Below, one piece after another: positions 1 to 11,471 of a stretch of DNA of 64,000 nucleotides. A program made the translations under genes and the position numbers. Within the stretch, counting starts at the first letter, position 1. Each line of letters begins with the position of its first letter. The stretch comes from Ischnura elegans (Eukaryota; Arthropoda; Insecta; Odonata; Coenagrionidae), in NCBI RefSeq assembly GCF_921293095.1, contig NC_060253.1, positions 74,065,992-74,129,991 of the forward strand, in the 5' to 3' direction. Under the pieces are notes generated by a model. That model was not told the origin of the DNA. It made no database searches and saw nothing but the letters and a program-made list of their open reading frames with translations.

Positions 1-1639
1 CGTCACTTCCAAGTCTCATTCACAGATAAGAAACGAGTTACATGACCTAAAATAGGCCCTTCCTGAAAGATTCCATTATCTCTATGCGCACATATTCGCG
101 ATTATTAAATCCGCGATTCAAAGTAGGTAGATACACTCACTTAGTTCCTCACAGCTCAAAGATCGCTTCAAAACCTCTGCAACCATATCAGTCATTTTAT
201 TACATAGGTTTCAGTTCCTAACCTTATAAGTTCTTATCAACGCAACACACTGCTAATACGAGGTATAACTTGGACTTTTAGAGTACAATAAAGATAATGA
301 GAGAAGTAATAATTTTTTCAAAACGTTTTATGCTAATACTCTTAAAACGAATGAAAAGGCATTTAATTCCGCACTCACTTTGAGAGGATTTGTTGTTCGT
401 TTCAATTCCATTTCACGGAATTTGAGGCATGAATTAGCATATATCACACTTTGTCGACGTGCAGCCAAAAATCAGCCAAATCAAAGGGAAACAGTATATA
501 GTGGTACTCTAATTAGCGAATTCAGAAACCAATTCGTTATCAATGCATCAAAATGCGAAGGCAAATGAAACTTCATTCAATACAGCTGGTTCCCTTGAAA
601 ACAGAATTTCAGGTCTGTTTTTAACTAGATAAAAACGACAAAGAACTATAAGAATCACGTGATTATGCTTAATTCGGCAGAACCTGGATCGTATAATTTA
701 CTAACTTCATTTTCTGCTTTCACTTCCAAATAGTATAAACGGGAACTGCTAACAAAATGTAAATTGAACCCAAAATAGCCACGTCCTTTGCATATTACGC
801 TTCTAAAAGCGAAAGATACAGTCAAAATAGATTAATACCAATGGTTTTCATTTTTAAGTGTCTGTTTCAAAGAATAAGAGAATGGCGTTTATAAGAAAGA
901 GTTATCGACGTTATTTTTTTCGCTATAAATAATTGAAGCGTTATTTTTCCGAGATTGACTTTTCCATCACCACGAATTTGCTCAAAAATCGGTAGTAGTT
1001 ACGATGTTGACCAAGCAAAATCCGTAATATGTTTGCACTCCGAAGTTAAATATAAATCCTGACGGGATAAGTTAGAAAGCGTTGTAAATTTTCTCATGGC
1101 TTTGCTTACGACATCAGTTTCACATCGTGAATATATTTTTCGAGAGGAATGATACCGAAAACAAAAGACGAAGCCATTGCGGATTAAAACCGTTTGTCCT
1201 CACGTCGCAACCTGGATCCATACTCGATTTATTCTCGTCGGCACGAAAATGCGAGCCGATATGATTAATCCTCATCGTAATGTTACACAGGCAGGGACAA
1301 ATTCGGCCGTTCATCACGCACTAGAGTGCACACAGATTTACGAACCAATAAATCAAGGGTTTCCAAGAACTCAGCGGAGGATACATTCTTCGTGAGAATA
1401 GCGTCGACAGCAAACAGCTCGGGCGTCAAGGGAACAAACAGGACGAGCTCTCGCCCATGTGACGAATATTTTACGTCACGCGCGGGAGGGAATTTCGAAT
1501 ACCCATGCGCCGCAGACTCAGGCAAGCGTTAAGGACAATAGAGAGTACAACTTCGTTGAAAGAAGTTGAATTAACGTCATTTTCGTGGAAATTTCACACC
1601 AGCCCCTTCTTCTGACACTCAACGGTCAGCGTAATATTA
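1..1639. other. No gene recognised
   Basis: AT-rich sequence with short open frames on both strands (the longest are about 80 residues, at 1.28-1.53 kb in a more GC-rich patch). None resembles a known protein family. No repeat, RNA gene or regulatory site can be supported here. Confidence 0.5.
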
Positions 1640-1779
1640 GTAAAATTAGACATTGCAATATTTCTACTGAGTTTTGTTATGACACTACGCCTTTCGTCAC
1701 TCGATAATATTGTTTGTAACGACGAAACGCGTAGTGTCATTAAAAAAATCTGTGGAAATATTGTAATGACTAATTTTAC
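1640..1779. repeat. Foldback (inverted-repeat) element
   Basis: Two imperfect arms, 1640-1697 and 1721-1779, are reverse complements across a 23-base spacer. The shared segments include TAAAATTAG, CAATATTTC and GACACTACGC. It has the form of a small MITE-like foldback. A shorter copy of the outer GTCAGCGTAATATTA sequence recurs at about 1832-1846 and may mark part of the same repeat. No coding content. The superfamily is not identifiable. Confidence 0.6.
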
Positions 1780-1854
1780 TTACATTAAGAACTTCCACCA
1801 TATCGTGCCTCACATCATACAAGATATGAGGTCAGCGTAATATTAACTTTAGCA

Positions 1855-2025
1855 GAGAGGATGTAAATCCGCATGATGCTATTATAATTATGAATAAGAA
1901 CCGAGGGCTAAAATACGAAAACGAATTTTCCATAAGAAATAATTTCACATTTCAATGAGATATTATGTAGCTGAATGCCATACTTGTAGTAGTATTGGAA
2001 GCAAAAGTTTAAAATTTCGTATTTC
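1855..2025 (+). repeat. Dispersed repeat R1, copy 1
   Basis: This segment aligns by eye, in the same orientation, with 3885-4052. Shared blocks include GAGGATGT, AGGGCTAAAATAC, a TTTCCAT/ATTAGAAA stretch and AGCTGAAT. Divergence is substantial and small indels are present, so the pair is old. No open frame is shared. The family is unknown. Confidence 0.5.
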
Positions 2026-3045
2026 TTTTCAAATTGGGCTACCCATCTATGGGATATCTGTAGGTCCTTGTAACGCATCTTCATCGTATTCGAAAAAAAT
2101 GAAACTTTCTTCAGCATTTAACAAAAATAACTTACAAAAGTGCATACCAGGAAAATGATAATCTCCGTTGCATCAAAAAACTGATGCACGGTTCCAAATG
2201 ATAACAGGTAATAATTTTGTACTTAAACAACCAACTTTTAAATGTGTTCAAGAAATTTTTGGTATAAAATAATACAAATAGAAATAACAAATCGGCAAGA
2301 TAAAGAGCAAATTGCGTAGCTTGTTTTATGCTACATAAAAAAGATTTGAGAAGTTTTATCGAGTATAACCATAAGTTATAAAACATTAGACTGCTCCAAA
2401 AATGAACTCGCAAGTAACACTAGGCAACAATTCAAAAAGCTGTAGTAATTTTCTACACTTTTTAATTCGACCAATTGGTTTCAATGTTATCACGTTATTA
2501 TCAGGAGCTGTCAAGACAAGTGTGGAAAATTACAACAGCTGTTTGAATTATTACTATCCAATTTCCACTAAGTGGACCCGTCGACAATCCACCTAACATT
2601 TAGCAATCTAAGTTTTAAATCTAGCTTCGCAGAAGGTACCCTGCATACGTATAACCACTGATCTCCATAAAAATGGAATGATGATAAACCCTCTCTGAGC
2701 GAGGCCTAGAAATAACGCTCGGGACAAGGCCATTTTGGGAACAGCCTCGAACATTGCGCTGCATTTAAATGCATTGGAAATCATGCATTGAGCTTTTTTC
2801 TCTGATAAAAAAAACTCTCTTTAACTGCCGAATGGGCTCCCATGCAACATTTATGCACCCTAAAATTCACTACCCTTAAAATTCGAATTCGGTGCATTTT
2901 CCTATTTAAAATTCATGGTAGTCAGCCATGCTGGGAGGGACCCAGAATAACTTCACCCCGGCCTCACCTGATCCCGTACGCGCAGTACAGCGACGATCAA
3001 TGCAATGATACAGAATTTGAGTTATATTCCGGCGTATAGTTTGAA
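2026..3045. other. No gene recognised
   Basis: AT-rich sequence with scattered short frames on both strands (up to 93 residues). I recognise no protein family, RNA gene or repeat. Confidence 0.45.
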
Positions 3046-3305
3046 GGAATAATTCTCGGGTTTCCCACCGAGTCTGGATTTGGGTAAATGGCTCCAACGT
3101 TTCAAATTCTGAGTCTGCCATCGTCCTCTGGGTTAGAAAATACTCATTCTATCCCTGGAAACGAATGCAAACTCAGCCTTCGAAACGTTGAGACCAGTTA
3201 ACGCTAAACCACAGCCGGTGGGAAACCCGAAAATTATTCTTTTAGCACTGAATCGCTTTCATTTCAGTGGGTAACAGCTCATTGTAGCCGACGTTTCGAC
3301 CAAAT
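3046..3305 (-). mobile_element. Penelope-like terminal fragment
   Basis: Arms 3046-3070 (CTCGGGTTTCCCACCG) and 3216-3240 are reverse complements, so the fragment holds two ends facing each other. Reading the minus strand, the order of a GGACGATGG block, GAAACGTTGG, a spacer, then CGGTGGGAAACCCGAGAATTATTC-like sequence matches the unit in the palindrome at 11280-11471. Another GCCGACGTTTCG lies at about 3287. Motifs of this kind are typical of terminal repeats of Penelope-like retroelements. No reverse transcriptase remains here. Confidence 0.5.
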
Positions 3306-3884
3306 CTATATGCAGGGAAAATTTTCCACAGTCTTTCATTGACAATTACATTTATTCTTCGTTTTCATTTATTTATTTTTTGTGCCTTTTGAACAGTAAA
3401 CTTTGAAATGGCTAGTCCCATTAGGAAGTATTTGTTCAGATAACATCAGCGAAATATACATATTTATGCGTACCTATTCAAAGTAAGGTAAAGTTTACAA
3501 AACACCTAACATGTAACTTTACACTAAACCCTAAAATAGAATCAAATGATAGTAATTTTCTCCTCGGGACAAAACCAAAAGGGCGCTCTATCAACACATA
3601 TGAGGAAATAGCTTTCAAATAAATCAAAATATGTACTCATATTCACACATCTAACGTGAATTCAACTTATTTGAGACGTAATTTAAGGCTATGTCCATTT
3701 TTAAGGCGGCTAATTAAAATCGCTGACCTGGAAACGAAGTACAAGGCCGGGCGCATGGAAAAAATTACCTCAATTAGAACCTACAACGGTTTGAAATTGC
3801 TCGGATGGAGGCTGCAATTCTACGCCGACAGCAAAGAATGGATTCCCAGCAGAAGTACAATCCGTTATAAAGGATTCGTAACAA
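3306..3884. other. No gene recognised
   Basis: AT-rich. A frame of 80 residues at 3656-3898 runs into repeat R1 and resembles nothing I know. Confidence 0.45.
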
Positions 3885-4052
3885 CAGTGAGGATGTGAAC
3901 CCACTTAATACTAGTTGTATTACACAAGAAATAAGGGCTAAAATACAATAAAAAAGTTTCCATTAGAAAGATTTTCACTTTTTCATGAGAAATTATTAAG
4001 CTGAATTCCGTTGTTTAGTTAAGATTGAAGCATGAGTTTAAAATGTCGAATT
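3885..4052 (+). repeat. Dispersed repeat R1, copy 2
   Basis: Direct, diverged copy of 1855-2025, about 2 kb downstream. The shared blocks are listed for copy 1. Confidence 0.5.
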
Positions 4053-5660
4053 TTATTACCCCCATAGAATGGCATTAAGCTGTATTTTTTGTTGTCAGTC
4101 AACATAAAATTTACAACACTTTAACACTACGTGTTAGAGAAGCAGATCACCTATAATTAGGTAGCAAAGGACTTCTAAACAAAGAATCCAGTGATATAAG
4201 CCTAGTCGAAAGGTTAAATTAACTAGTTTTTGATAAAAAGCCAACTAAATTCTTCATTATTAACGTTCATACCAGTGGTTATTCCATTCTTAACATAATT
4301 CACCAGCACCTAATATTGGTTCTTTCTGTGATGATTACGTAGCTGATCGAGAAACAGATACTTGAGATTTTATTAAGAGTTTTTTAGCCGTTAACCTACA
4401 TCGCAGACAATACGTACTTTCTTCTATTTTCTTCTTTGTCATGTCTCCCTAGCTACCAATTCCACTGATTACCTCATCAACTTCCGCAAAATTCTAAACG
4501 TTCGATATAGTTTGCGTTTTTTCTACGAGCATGCAAGCATTGCCGTAAGCGAGTACGTAAAATGGTGAATTCTTATATGCGACATCAATTCAATTAAACT
4601 TGGATTATAATCAAATTTCCATGGTCCTAGAAGCAAGTGATTTTCACTAATACCCTTTAATTAGACATCGAAAAATGTTTTATTTTTTAAAACTAATCTT
4701 ATTGGTAGATTAAAGTTACAATGTGAATACATCGAAGCACGTTTAATAAAATGAGAGCATGCCGCGTAAAAATACAGTTTCTTTCGGCCAGACAGGTAAT
4801 GTAAATTTGAAAATGCGTCCCGCTAGCAAGCAAACATCGCCGAATCATGCTCGAACAGGTTCCGTCATTCGTCTTCCGCGCCGCGATTCTCATTTGTCTT
4901 CAAAAGCGACCCAGCGAGCTAAGAGTGCAAGTGGCCTCAGCTGACGAACACCTGCCGCAGTCACCACCACTAATCAATTGATTTTTCAGAAACTGTGTCG
5001 AAATCGGGAGTTCGCGCAGGACTATTCCGGACGCCCTCTTCACTCCCGTGTCTCAACCTTTTCTCGCCAGCTCCATCTCTCGAGGATATCCCGAAACAAC
5101 TCGAGTCGAGTCCCATTGAGAAAAAGAATACAATCGATAGGCCGTGCACACAGCTAGCGGCGGCCTGATTATTCTGCCCAACGCACACCTACGGTTCGAC
5201 ACAGTGACCGTGATTACAATGGCAAAGCGTAGGCAGTTTTACGTTCTCTGTAAAAGTGTAAACACTCAATACTACACCGAATACTAAATGAGGTAAGTCT
5301 ACTGGTATTCAAAACTCACTCACTCAGTGATTATACTATGGTTTGGATTCTGGGCTTGGATACTGGAATTCAAACTGAGGTTTTTTTTTTTAATTGTAAA
5401 TAATACGGAATATAAGAATAAATTCGTATTCTGTCAGTTTTAGAGTGACTTCGAAGAATTTAAGAATGTGAATAGTCTAGTGATTGGTATGACGTCGTGA
5501 CGTAAGTAAGTAGATTCGCCCCATGACAATAACAAACAATGACGGCGATACTGTGGTTAATAACTAGAAGGTTTGTAACAAAACTATCAAGTAACAACAC
5601 ATGATAATATGATAACACGATAAGCATTGGATACGATATAATACAATGCGCAAGGAAGCA
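4053..5660. other. No gene recognised
   Basis: AT-rich apart from a moderately GC-rich patch at about 4.84-5.22 kb, where short frames occur on both strands (61 and 72 residues) without family resemblance. I see no promoter or splice structure that I can defend. Confidence 0.45.
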
Positions 5661-5990
5661 CAAGGCATGAGCATCAAATGGATCAACCGATTTAGTAAAG
5701 AGAAAGTGCTAATAAGAGTAGGGGAGTAGAGAAGCCTCATGAAAACCGCAATACGAAGACGGAACAACCTAATAGGCCATATCTTGAGACACGATGGTCT
5801 GATGAAGACAATAGCCTAGGGTGGCAAGAACGGAAAAGTAGGACCTCGAAAAAAATATATGGAACAGGTAAAGAAAGATGCGAAAGAGAAGAAATACGTA
5901 GGTGTGAAAAGATTCGCTGATAGGAGAATTGAGTGGAGAGCTGCGTCAAACCAATCTTAGGATTGCGGACCAGTGATGATGATAACGAAA
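5661..5990 (+). pseudogene. LINE reverse-transcriptase C-terminus, broken
   Basis: One continuous frame from about 5667 to a stop at 5958-5960 encodes the C-terminal tail of a non-LTR retrotransposon ORF2, the segment after the reverse-transcriptase domain. Recognisable landmarks are IKWINRF, RRRNNLIGHILRHDG, a KKYMEQVKKD stretch, KKYVGVKRFAD and WRAASNQS before the stop. Two in-frame stops interrupt it, after RVGE at about 5729 and after KTIA at about 5817, so it cannot be translated whole. The 3' untranslated part ends in a short GATGATGAT tail, as in the second copy at 48212-48473. The polymerase domain and endonuclease are absent, as expected of a 5'-truncated insertion. The 5' limit is uncertain. 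The clade is not settled by so short a piece. Confidence 0.8.
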
Positions 5991-7305
5991 ATATTGCAAT
6001 GCCTCACTTACCAAATCTAATGAATGCAATCAAAATTCGAGTATACGCCTTGAATGACCGCCACAGTGCCGTTGCCCCCAACTTTCACGAACATCAAGAA
6101 GTAAAGAAGCTGACACACCTCCCCTGCCGAGGCTAAATGAATGCATTTCACAGGCCGTTGCGTCGGAAGCTAGGCGGTCTCTTCCCGCATCTATTAACCC
6201 TTTCCTCCACGACCCATGAGACAAAGGTTTTGCATGGCAAGTGACCGGAGAACTTATAGTCAAGAGAGAGAGAGAGGGGGGGGGGAATCCACGGCTTGGA
6301 GCCCACACTGATTTCGTTAAGAGTCATCCAACTGTTGTGTCGTAGCTCATGAAGGTTTTTACAGACGCGAAACGTAATTCTTCACCGATTGTGCCCAGAT
6401 GAATGAAATATACGCTCGATACAATCATGCCTAAACCAACAAAATACAGAAAATAAGAATAACTAAACGCTATTCGAATGGCATTAGGTACACCAAGAAT
6501 GTTACAAAAAGGAACCGAGCAGTCTAGGCTACAAATGATTGTCTCGGAGTGTGGCTTGAAAGAAAACTGTGGTACTCACTTTCCATACGGCACGAAAAGA
6601 AGGCAGATTACGGAATTCACAGCCTAAAATTGAATATAACTCAAGATAGAATAATTAAGGGACTGTAACTTTGTTTATCCTCGGGATATGTAAAGTTACA
6701 TATAAATAAATTACCATGCTATGAAACACATCAAAGGAATTATCTCAGGAGGCCAAGCGTTTCATCGACTCTGATTAAAAGACTATCAAAAAGACTATCT
6801 AAAGATTAAAAGATCATCATAAATTTTATAGACGATTTTCTACTGCTTATCATCAATTAGCTCCATGACAGTATTCTTCTATACCTAGTTTACGAAAAAT
6901 GTAAAAAATATTTTTGAGGGAATTCTAATTTCAGATGAATATGCAAAGAACAGTCAAATCGGATAGATTGAGATGAAATGAAACAGACAGTCGCCCAAGT
7001 ACTCGAATAACGACAGGATGTGACTGATAACGGGAGTGTATTCCATGTAAATATAAGTCTCAAAACACGTTTAATACAGGATGTAGCGATTTGGGTGAAG
7101 AAAAGAGGATGCTTTTGAACTAGGCGGATAAGTATTATCACGAAGGATTTAGATTAGGAGAGGTGAGGAAGTGTCAAGATATCGATATTCGAGTGAACAG
7201 GGTTCTAATGTTGATCATATGACTCTTGAATGATGAAGAAGGTAACATGGACCAAGAAAACAATAGACGAGTTTAAAAAATACTTTTTCTATCTTATCAT
7301 ATTTT
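5991..7305. other. No gene; one AG microsatellite
   Basis: No coding region recognised. A short (AG)n run followed by a G tract lies at 6263-6285. The rest is AT-rich, with frames under 95 residues that show no family resemblance. Confidence 0.45.
6263..6285. repeat. (AG)n plus poly-G microsatellite
   Basis: About six AG units run directly into a run of ten G residues. Length is likely to vary between individuals. Confidence 0.85.
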
Positions 7306-7780
7306 CTTTTTTAGCGGTGAATCATGTGGTTTATTACATCAAAGATGTTGAATAAAATGAATCTGAAAATACAGAATCTCAAAACAACAGCATTAAATAT
7401 TATTTTTATTAATAACTGATTTTGAAATATTAAAAAAAGTTAAAATTTGAAAAACAAAAGTTCTGAATGGACTGGGCTTGAACTTGTACCCTCCAGCAAC
7501 ATTAAGGGTCAATTTCAAGAGCTCTGGAAGAAACTGACGACATCTATTGAGAAAATGTACAACTATTTTTCCATACGTAAATTTAGTCCATTACTTAGAA
7601 CACAATGGAACAAAATTTCATATTTCTGACTACATAATAATTTACTGCAACCAAACCAACTAAGAGTGCAATATTTCAAGCCGATTCTACAATGGGAAGC
7701 GGCTTAAGAAAAAATTACGAGATTCCATCAATGAAACAGACGAACAGAAATAGTAAGTTAAGGAAAAGCGTGGAATAATC
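7306..7780 (+). repeat. Dispersed repeat R2, copy 1
   Basis: Aligns in the same orientation with 26690-27005. Shared blocks include GGTGAATCAT, ACAATGGAACAAAATTTCA, TATTTCTGA/CATTTCTGA, a GGGAA block, then ATTACAAGATTCCA-like sequence and ATGAAAC. It reads as an old, diverged dispersed repeat without surviving coding capacity. A 60-residue frame at 7447-7629 lies inside it and is probably incidental. Confidence 0.55.
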
Positions 7781-10590
7781 GAGCGGTGAAAGGCGAGCAA
7801 TGGCTAATGACCTTTTCATATGAAATACAAACAAAGGAGAGAGAGAGGAAGTTAACATATCAAATTGGCAGGATTAAAAGGAATAGGAATTAATTTAAAA
7901 AATATATAATAAAACGATGGAATCCGGACTTCAATAAACTAATGCAGGCATCTATATATATTAACCTACCTTAACAGGCACATGAATTTTAATTCACAAC
8001 CACCAAATACTTAAGAAGCGAGGGTGCGATTTTAAATCCACTTACCTGGAAAGAGAAGAAAAACAATTAATCATAATATAGAATTTAATTAGAACTTTCA
8101 GCAAAAAAATATTGCACACATAAAATATAAATACCTACAGAAACCTATAGATTAAATACAGCTACCTGAAAGTATCCTATGCATATAGATAAGTAAAGCA
8201 CTGCTATTAACCTTCATAATAAAATACATCAAAGAAACAAGTGAATAACCTCTTACGTGATTTGCAACTCTTTCTAATGAATAACAGGTTGCATGTGTTG
8301 AAGGTTACTTATGCTTAGAAAATGGTATTAAGTCTATGAAAGTAATAAATTGCCTTCTGTTTACTTTCTGACATTATTATGAACCTAACGCACTTTAAGA
8401 TCGATTTTTCACTCTCATTATGACGTTTTACTCTTGATTTTAAATTTTCGGCTATATTTTTAATCAAACAACCGCACTTCACTTTTTCCCCAACGAATAT
8501 CATCTTTCACTTTTGTGAAATTGTTGCCTCCTTGCATTGATGCATTCATGATGAAGTGAAATAAATTATTATTATTAATTTTCCTAAAGTCATGCCAGAC
8601 AAAACTGTTTCCAATTCTATTAACATTTTTCGCTCAGTATTCATAAAAGAAAGCGGACTAATCCAGCGTAATTTCTCCAACACTCTATGGGATCTCTTCC
8701 TGGTAGGACAAACAAATGCATTCCGACGTTTCCTGGAATACCGGAGCTACGCCGAGCCCACGTGCAGGCATACAAATGTAGGAGGGTAAAAACTAAGAAC
8801 TCCATTCCCACTATAATGTAACTGAATCCAAAGCTATCAAATGATCGCGGTAAATGCAATAAGAAAAACCGACTAAATGCTGCGATCAGACGAATAGGCA
8901 ATATTCCGGTAACGTCAATCCATTTGTAAAGCAAAACTTCGATGTTTTTCAATAAACTGCCTCATAATGTTCATGAAAATCAGGATATGTTCTACACTAT
9001 AAGAATTAAAGAACGGAAATATTCCAATGCTTCGTGAATTATAGATGGTGAGTTCTTCAGAAACTAGAGAAAACTACGACTACACATTTTTATTTATGTT
9101 AGAAATCTTTTTATTAAGATAAAGAAACAGGAACCGTAGATTGAACGAAATTATTGGATTTAACATATCGGAAAGAGAAAGTTTGTAAATCTTATTATAA
9201 AGACCAAAACCTTATTTTGCATTCATATTCGCATCATTAAATTAGATTAATTTGCTGTTAAATAGTCATCAGTCAGGAAAGACATTAGATACTGGTTGGA
9301 TGAAGTGGTATGACGTACCTAAGGGACCTCACACAAAACTAGCGAACTTTGTTTAGACCTAGTTATTAGGTCAACATTGTCAATTTTTCAATGATTTATT
9401 GATAATACGGGGAGATTTCGACAACACGTAGCGGTTCCATATTAAGTTGATGAGTTAAGCAACTTCGTATACCTTAGCCACTATTATATGACTGCTTTTA
9501 TAGGTCGATTAACACGTACTGCCTTAAAACTGTACGACGTCATCATTCCCTCGTTAGTGAAAGATTACTGAACCTTGAACCTCCTAATCAGACAAAATCA
9601 TCTTAATTGGTAATTTTGGAATATTTCAAGCAGAACTGCATGCCATTAAAATCTGGTCGCACCAGGCGAGCGGACTATAAAAAGAACCCATCGCTTCTTA
9701 AAAGGCAATAATGAGAAAATATAGCCAGAATTGCCCGAGTTAATAATGCCCGAGGATAAAGAAACACCACAGAGCATAACTAATTTCCGGTCTCCTTAAC
9801 AGCTAGGTTCAAAGGGCGAAAAGCAATATTAGTATTGGATCAAAGAGACTTGAAATTCATCGGCTGTACCTAACAAGGACGGAAGCAAGAAAATACTTCA
9901 AAACAATACATTATTTTCGCAGTTGGAAGTGCTACATTGACATGAAATTATATGAAAACAAGAAACAGCACTTTATAAATCAGCAAATAGGTTTAGAGTT
10001 GACCAGTTTAAAGTTATTCCTTTAAAATACCTCGATCACATGGCCCTCTAAACAGAAAATTATTTCGCTCATACTTCGTGAGAATGAGCTGGAACATATA
10101 AAACTGCCACTCCACCAGTGCAATAGCCCAACGATTTGCACTGAGAAGCCTATATTTCTTGAATTTTCATAACCGAATCGTTGCAATTCCGTGAGAAAGG
10201 TGTCTCTTATTATCTCTGCATACAAACTGAGCAGTATGAAATAGCCGTTGCCCTATTTTCGTTTGATCGACGTAATTAAAATCAGTATCTACGCATTCAT
10301 CGATCAATTAGAAGAGCTTTACATGAAGATCTTAAATTTCGTTTTTAGAATAGTTCTTTTATTTGACACACGTAATGAGTTTTATCCTCAAAACTGCACC
10401 TTAGCACTTGAACGCTATTTCTAAAAAAATAAAAACGTCGTAAACCGAGTTTAATTTCCTGCTGTTGGTATTTTGCATTAAGAAACGATCCCACAAACAT
10501 ATTTACAAAAATGACTGGGAACCACCAGAAGTGTCCAACGAGACGAAAAATAGTGTGACAGAATGCTTTAATAGGTTTTAATAATCATAT
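7781..10590. other. No gene recognised
   Basis: Strongly AT-rich. The longest frame is 103 residues (8641-8952, minus) and shows no family resemblance. No RNA gene or defined repeat found. Confidence 0.45.
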
Positions 10591-10872
10591 CAGGCGCGCA
10601 GCTAGGAATTAAGGCTAGGTGGGTTTTAGGAGTAACTAATACTGGGGAGTATGGAATTTGGAAAGTGCGGGTGACCTCCCCCAGAAAATATTTAAGATAC
10701 CTTCTTCAAAACGGTGAGTTTTACGTCTTTCTGAGGGATATTTTATTAATCCCCAAACACTATTTTATAAGTAATACTTATCCAATTAAGTAAAACGGAT
10801 TAAATTTTAAAATTTCTCTGAATTATGGGGGGGTTTATCCTCCAAAGCCCACCCCCTCTCGCTGGGCCACTG
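10591..10872. mobile_element. hAT-type MITE, 282 bp
   Basis: The left end begins CAGGCGCGCAGCTAGGAATT. The right end, read on the minus strand, begins CAGTGGCCCAGCGAGAGG. The two are imperfect terminal inverted repeats of the CAGNGGCGCAGC type. The 8 bases outside each end, AATCATAT and ATTCATAC, agree at six of eight positions, as expected for an aged 8-bp target-site duplication of the hAT superfamily. The interior is non-coding. The TAGGAATTAAGGCTAGG stretch resembles repeats I have met in several arthropod genomes, but the named family cannot be confirmed here. Confidence 0.65.
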
Positions 10873-11279
10873 ATTCATACATATATGAATATCAACGGAA
10901 ATGAACCACAATGTCTTCTCAGAATCTTTCATCGCATTTCATTATATTATAAACCTGTAGTCATTTATTATTAGAGAAAAAAAGGCCGAACCTCCTAATA
11001 GAAATCCAAACCCTAATATTAAGGGACAGAGAGACAAATAAATGGAGATTTTCGATAAACTTTACCCTGCGGAAATGTGACTATCACGTATTTGAGGCGG
11101 AAGACAGGAAATATTTAAACGAATCAATGAGGAAATACAAGTCACGGATGAATAAAATGTCCGAAAGATACGCTTAATTAATTCAAGGGAAAAAACAGCC
11201 AGAATAAAATCCCGTTGAACGACTCAAGCTCCACCAAACACGCATAACCAATTTTCACATCGCGGTAAAGGAAAAGCAA
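10873..11279. other. No gene recognised
   Basis: AT-rich spacer with no supported feature. Confidence 0.45.
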
Positions 11280-11471
11280 GTTGTTGAAGTTTATTCGGGA
11301 TTGCCACCGGATAAGGTTCTCCATCTCTGCCGACGTTTCGATGGCGAAGTCGTCCATCGTCATCAGGGCTCGTCGGCACAAGCCCTGATGACGATGGACG
11401 ACTCGGCCATCGAAACGTCGGCAGAGATGGAGAACCTTATCCGGTGGCAATCCCGAATAAACTTCAACAAC
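11280..11471. mobile_element. Penelope-like palindrome with hammerhead-like core
   Basis: A nearly perfect palindrome: arms 11280-11370 and 11381-11471 (91 bases each) around a 10-base centre. Each arm, read toward its outer end, carries CTGATGA (plus strand 11385-11391), a 5-bp stem GATGG/CCATC (11393-11397 with 11407-11411), then GAAA (11412-11415) and CGTCGGCAG. That order, CUGANGA - stem II - GAAA, is the conserved core of hammerhead ribozymes, which are known from terminal repeats of Penelope-like elements. The outer part (CCGGTGGCAATCCCG, AATAAACTTC) matches the minus strand of 3046-3305. Both strands encode the motif because the unit is duplicated head to head. One unpaired base before stem II makes catalysis uncertain. 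The frames that cross it are by-products of the repeat. Confidence 0.65.
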
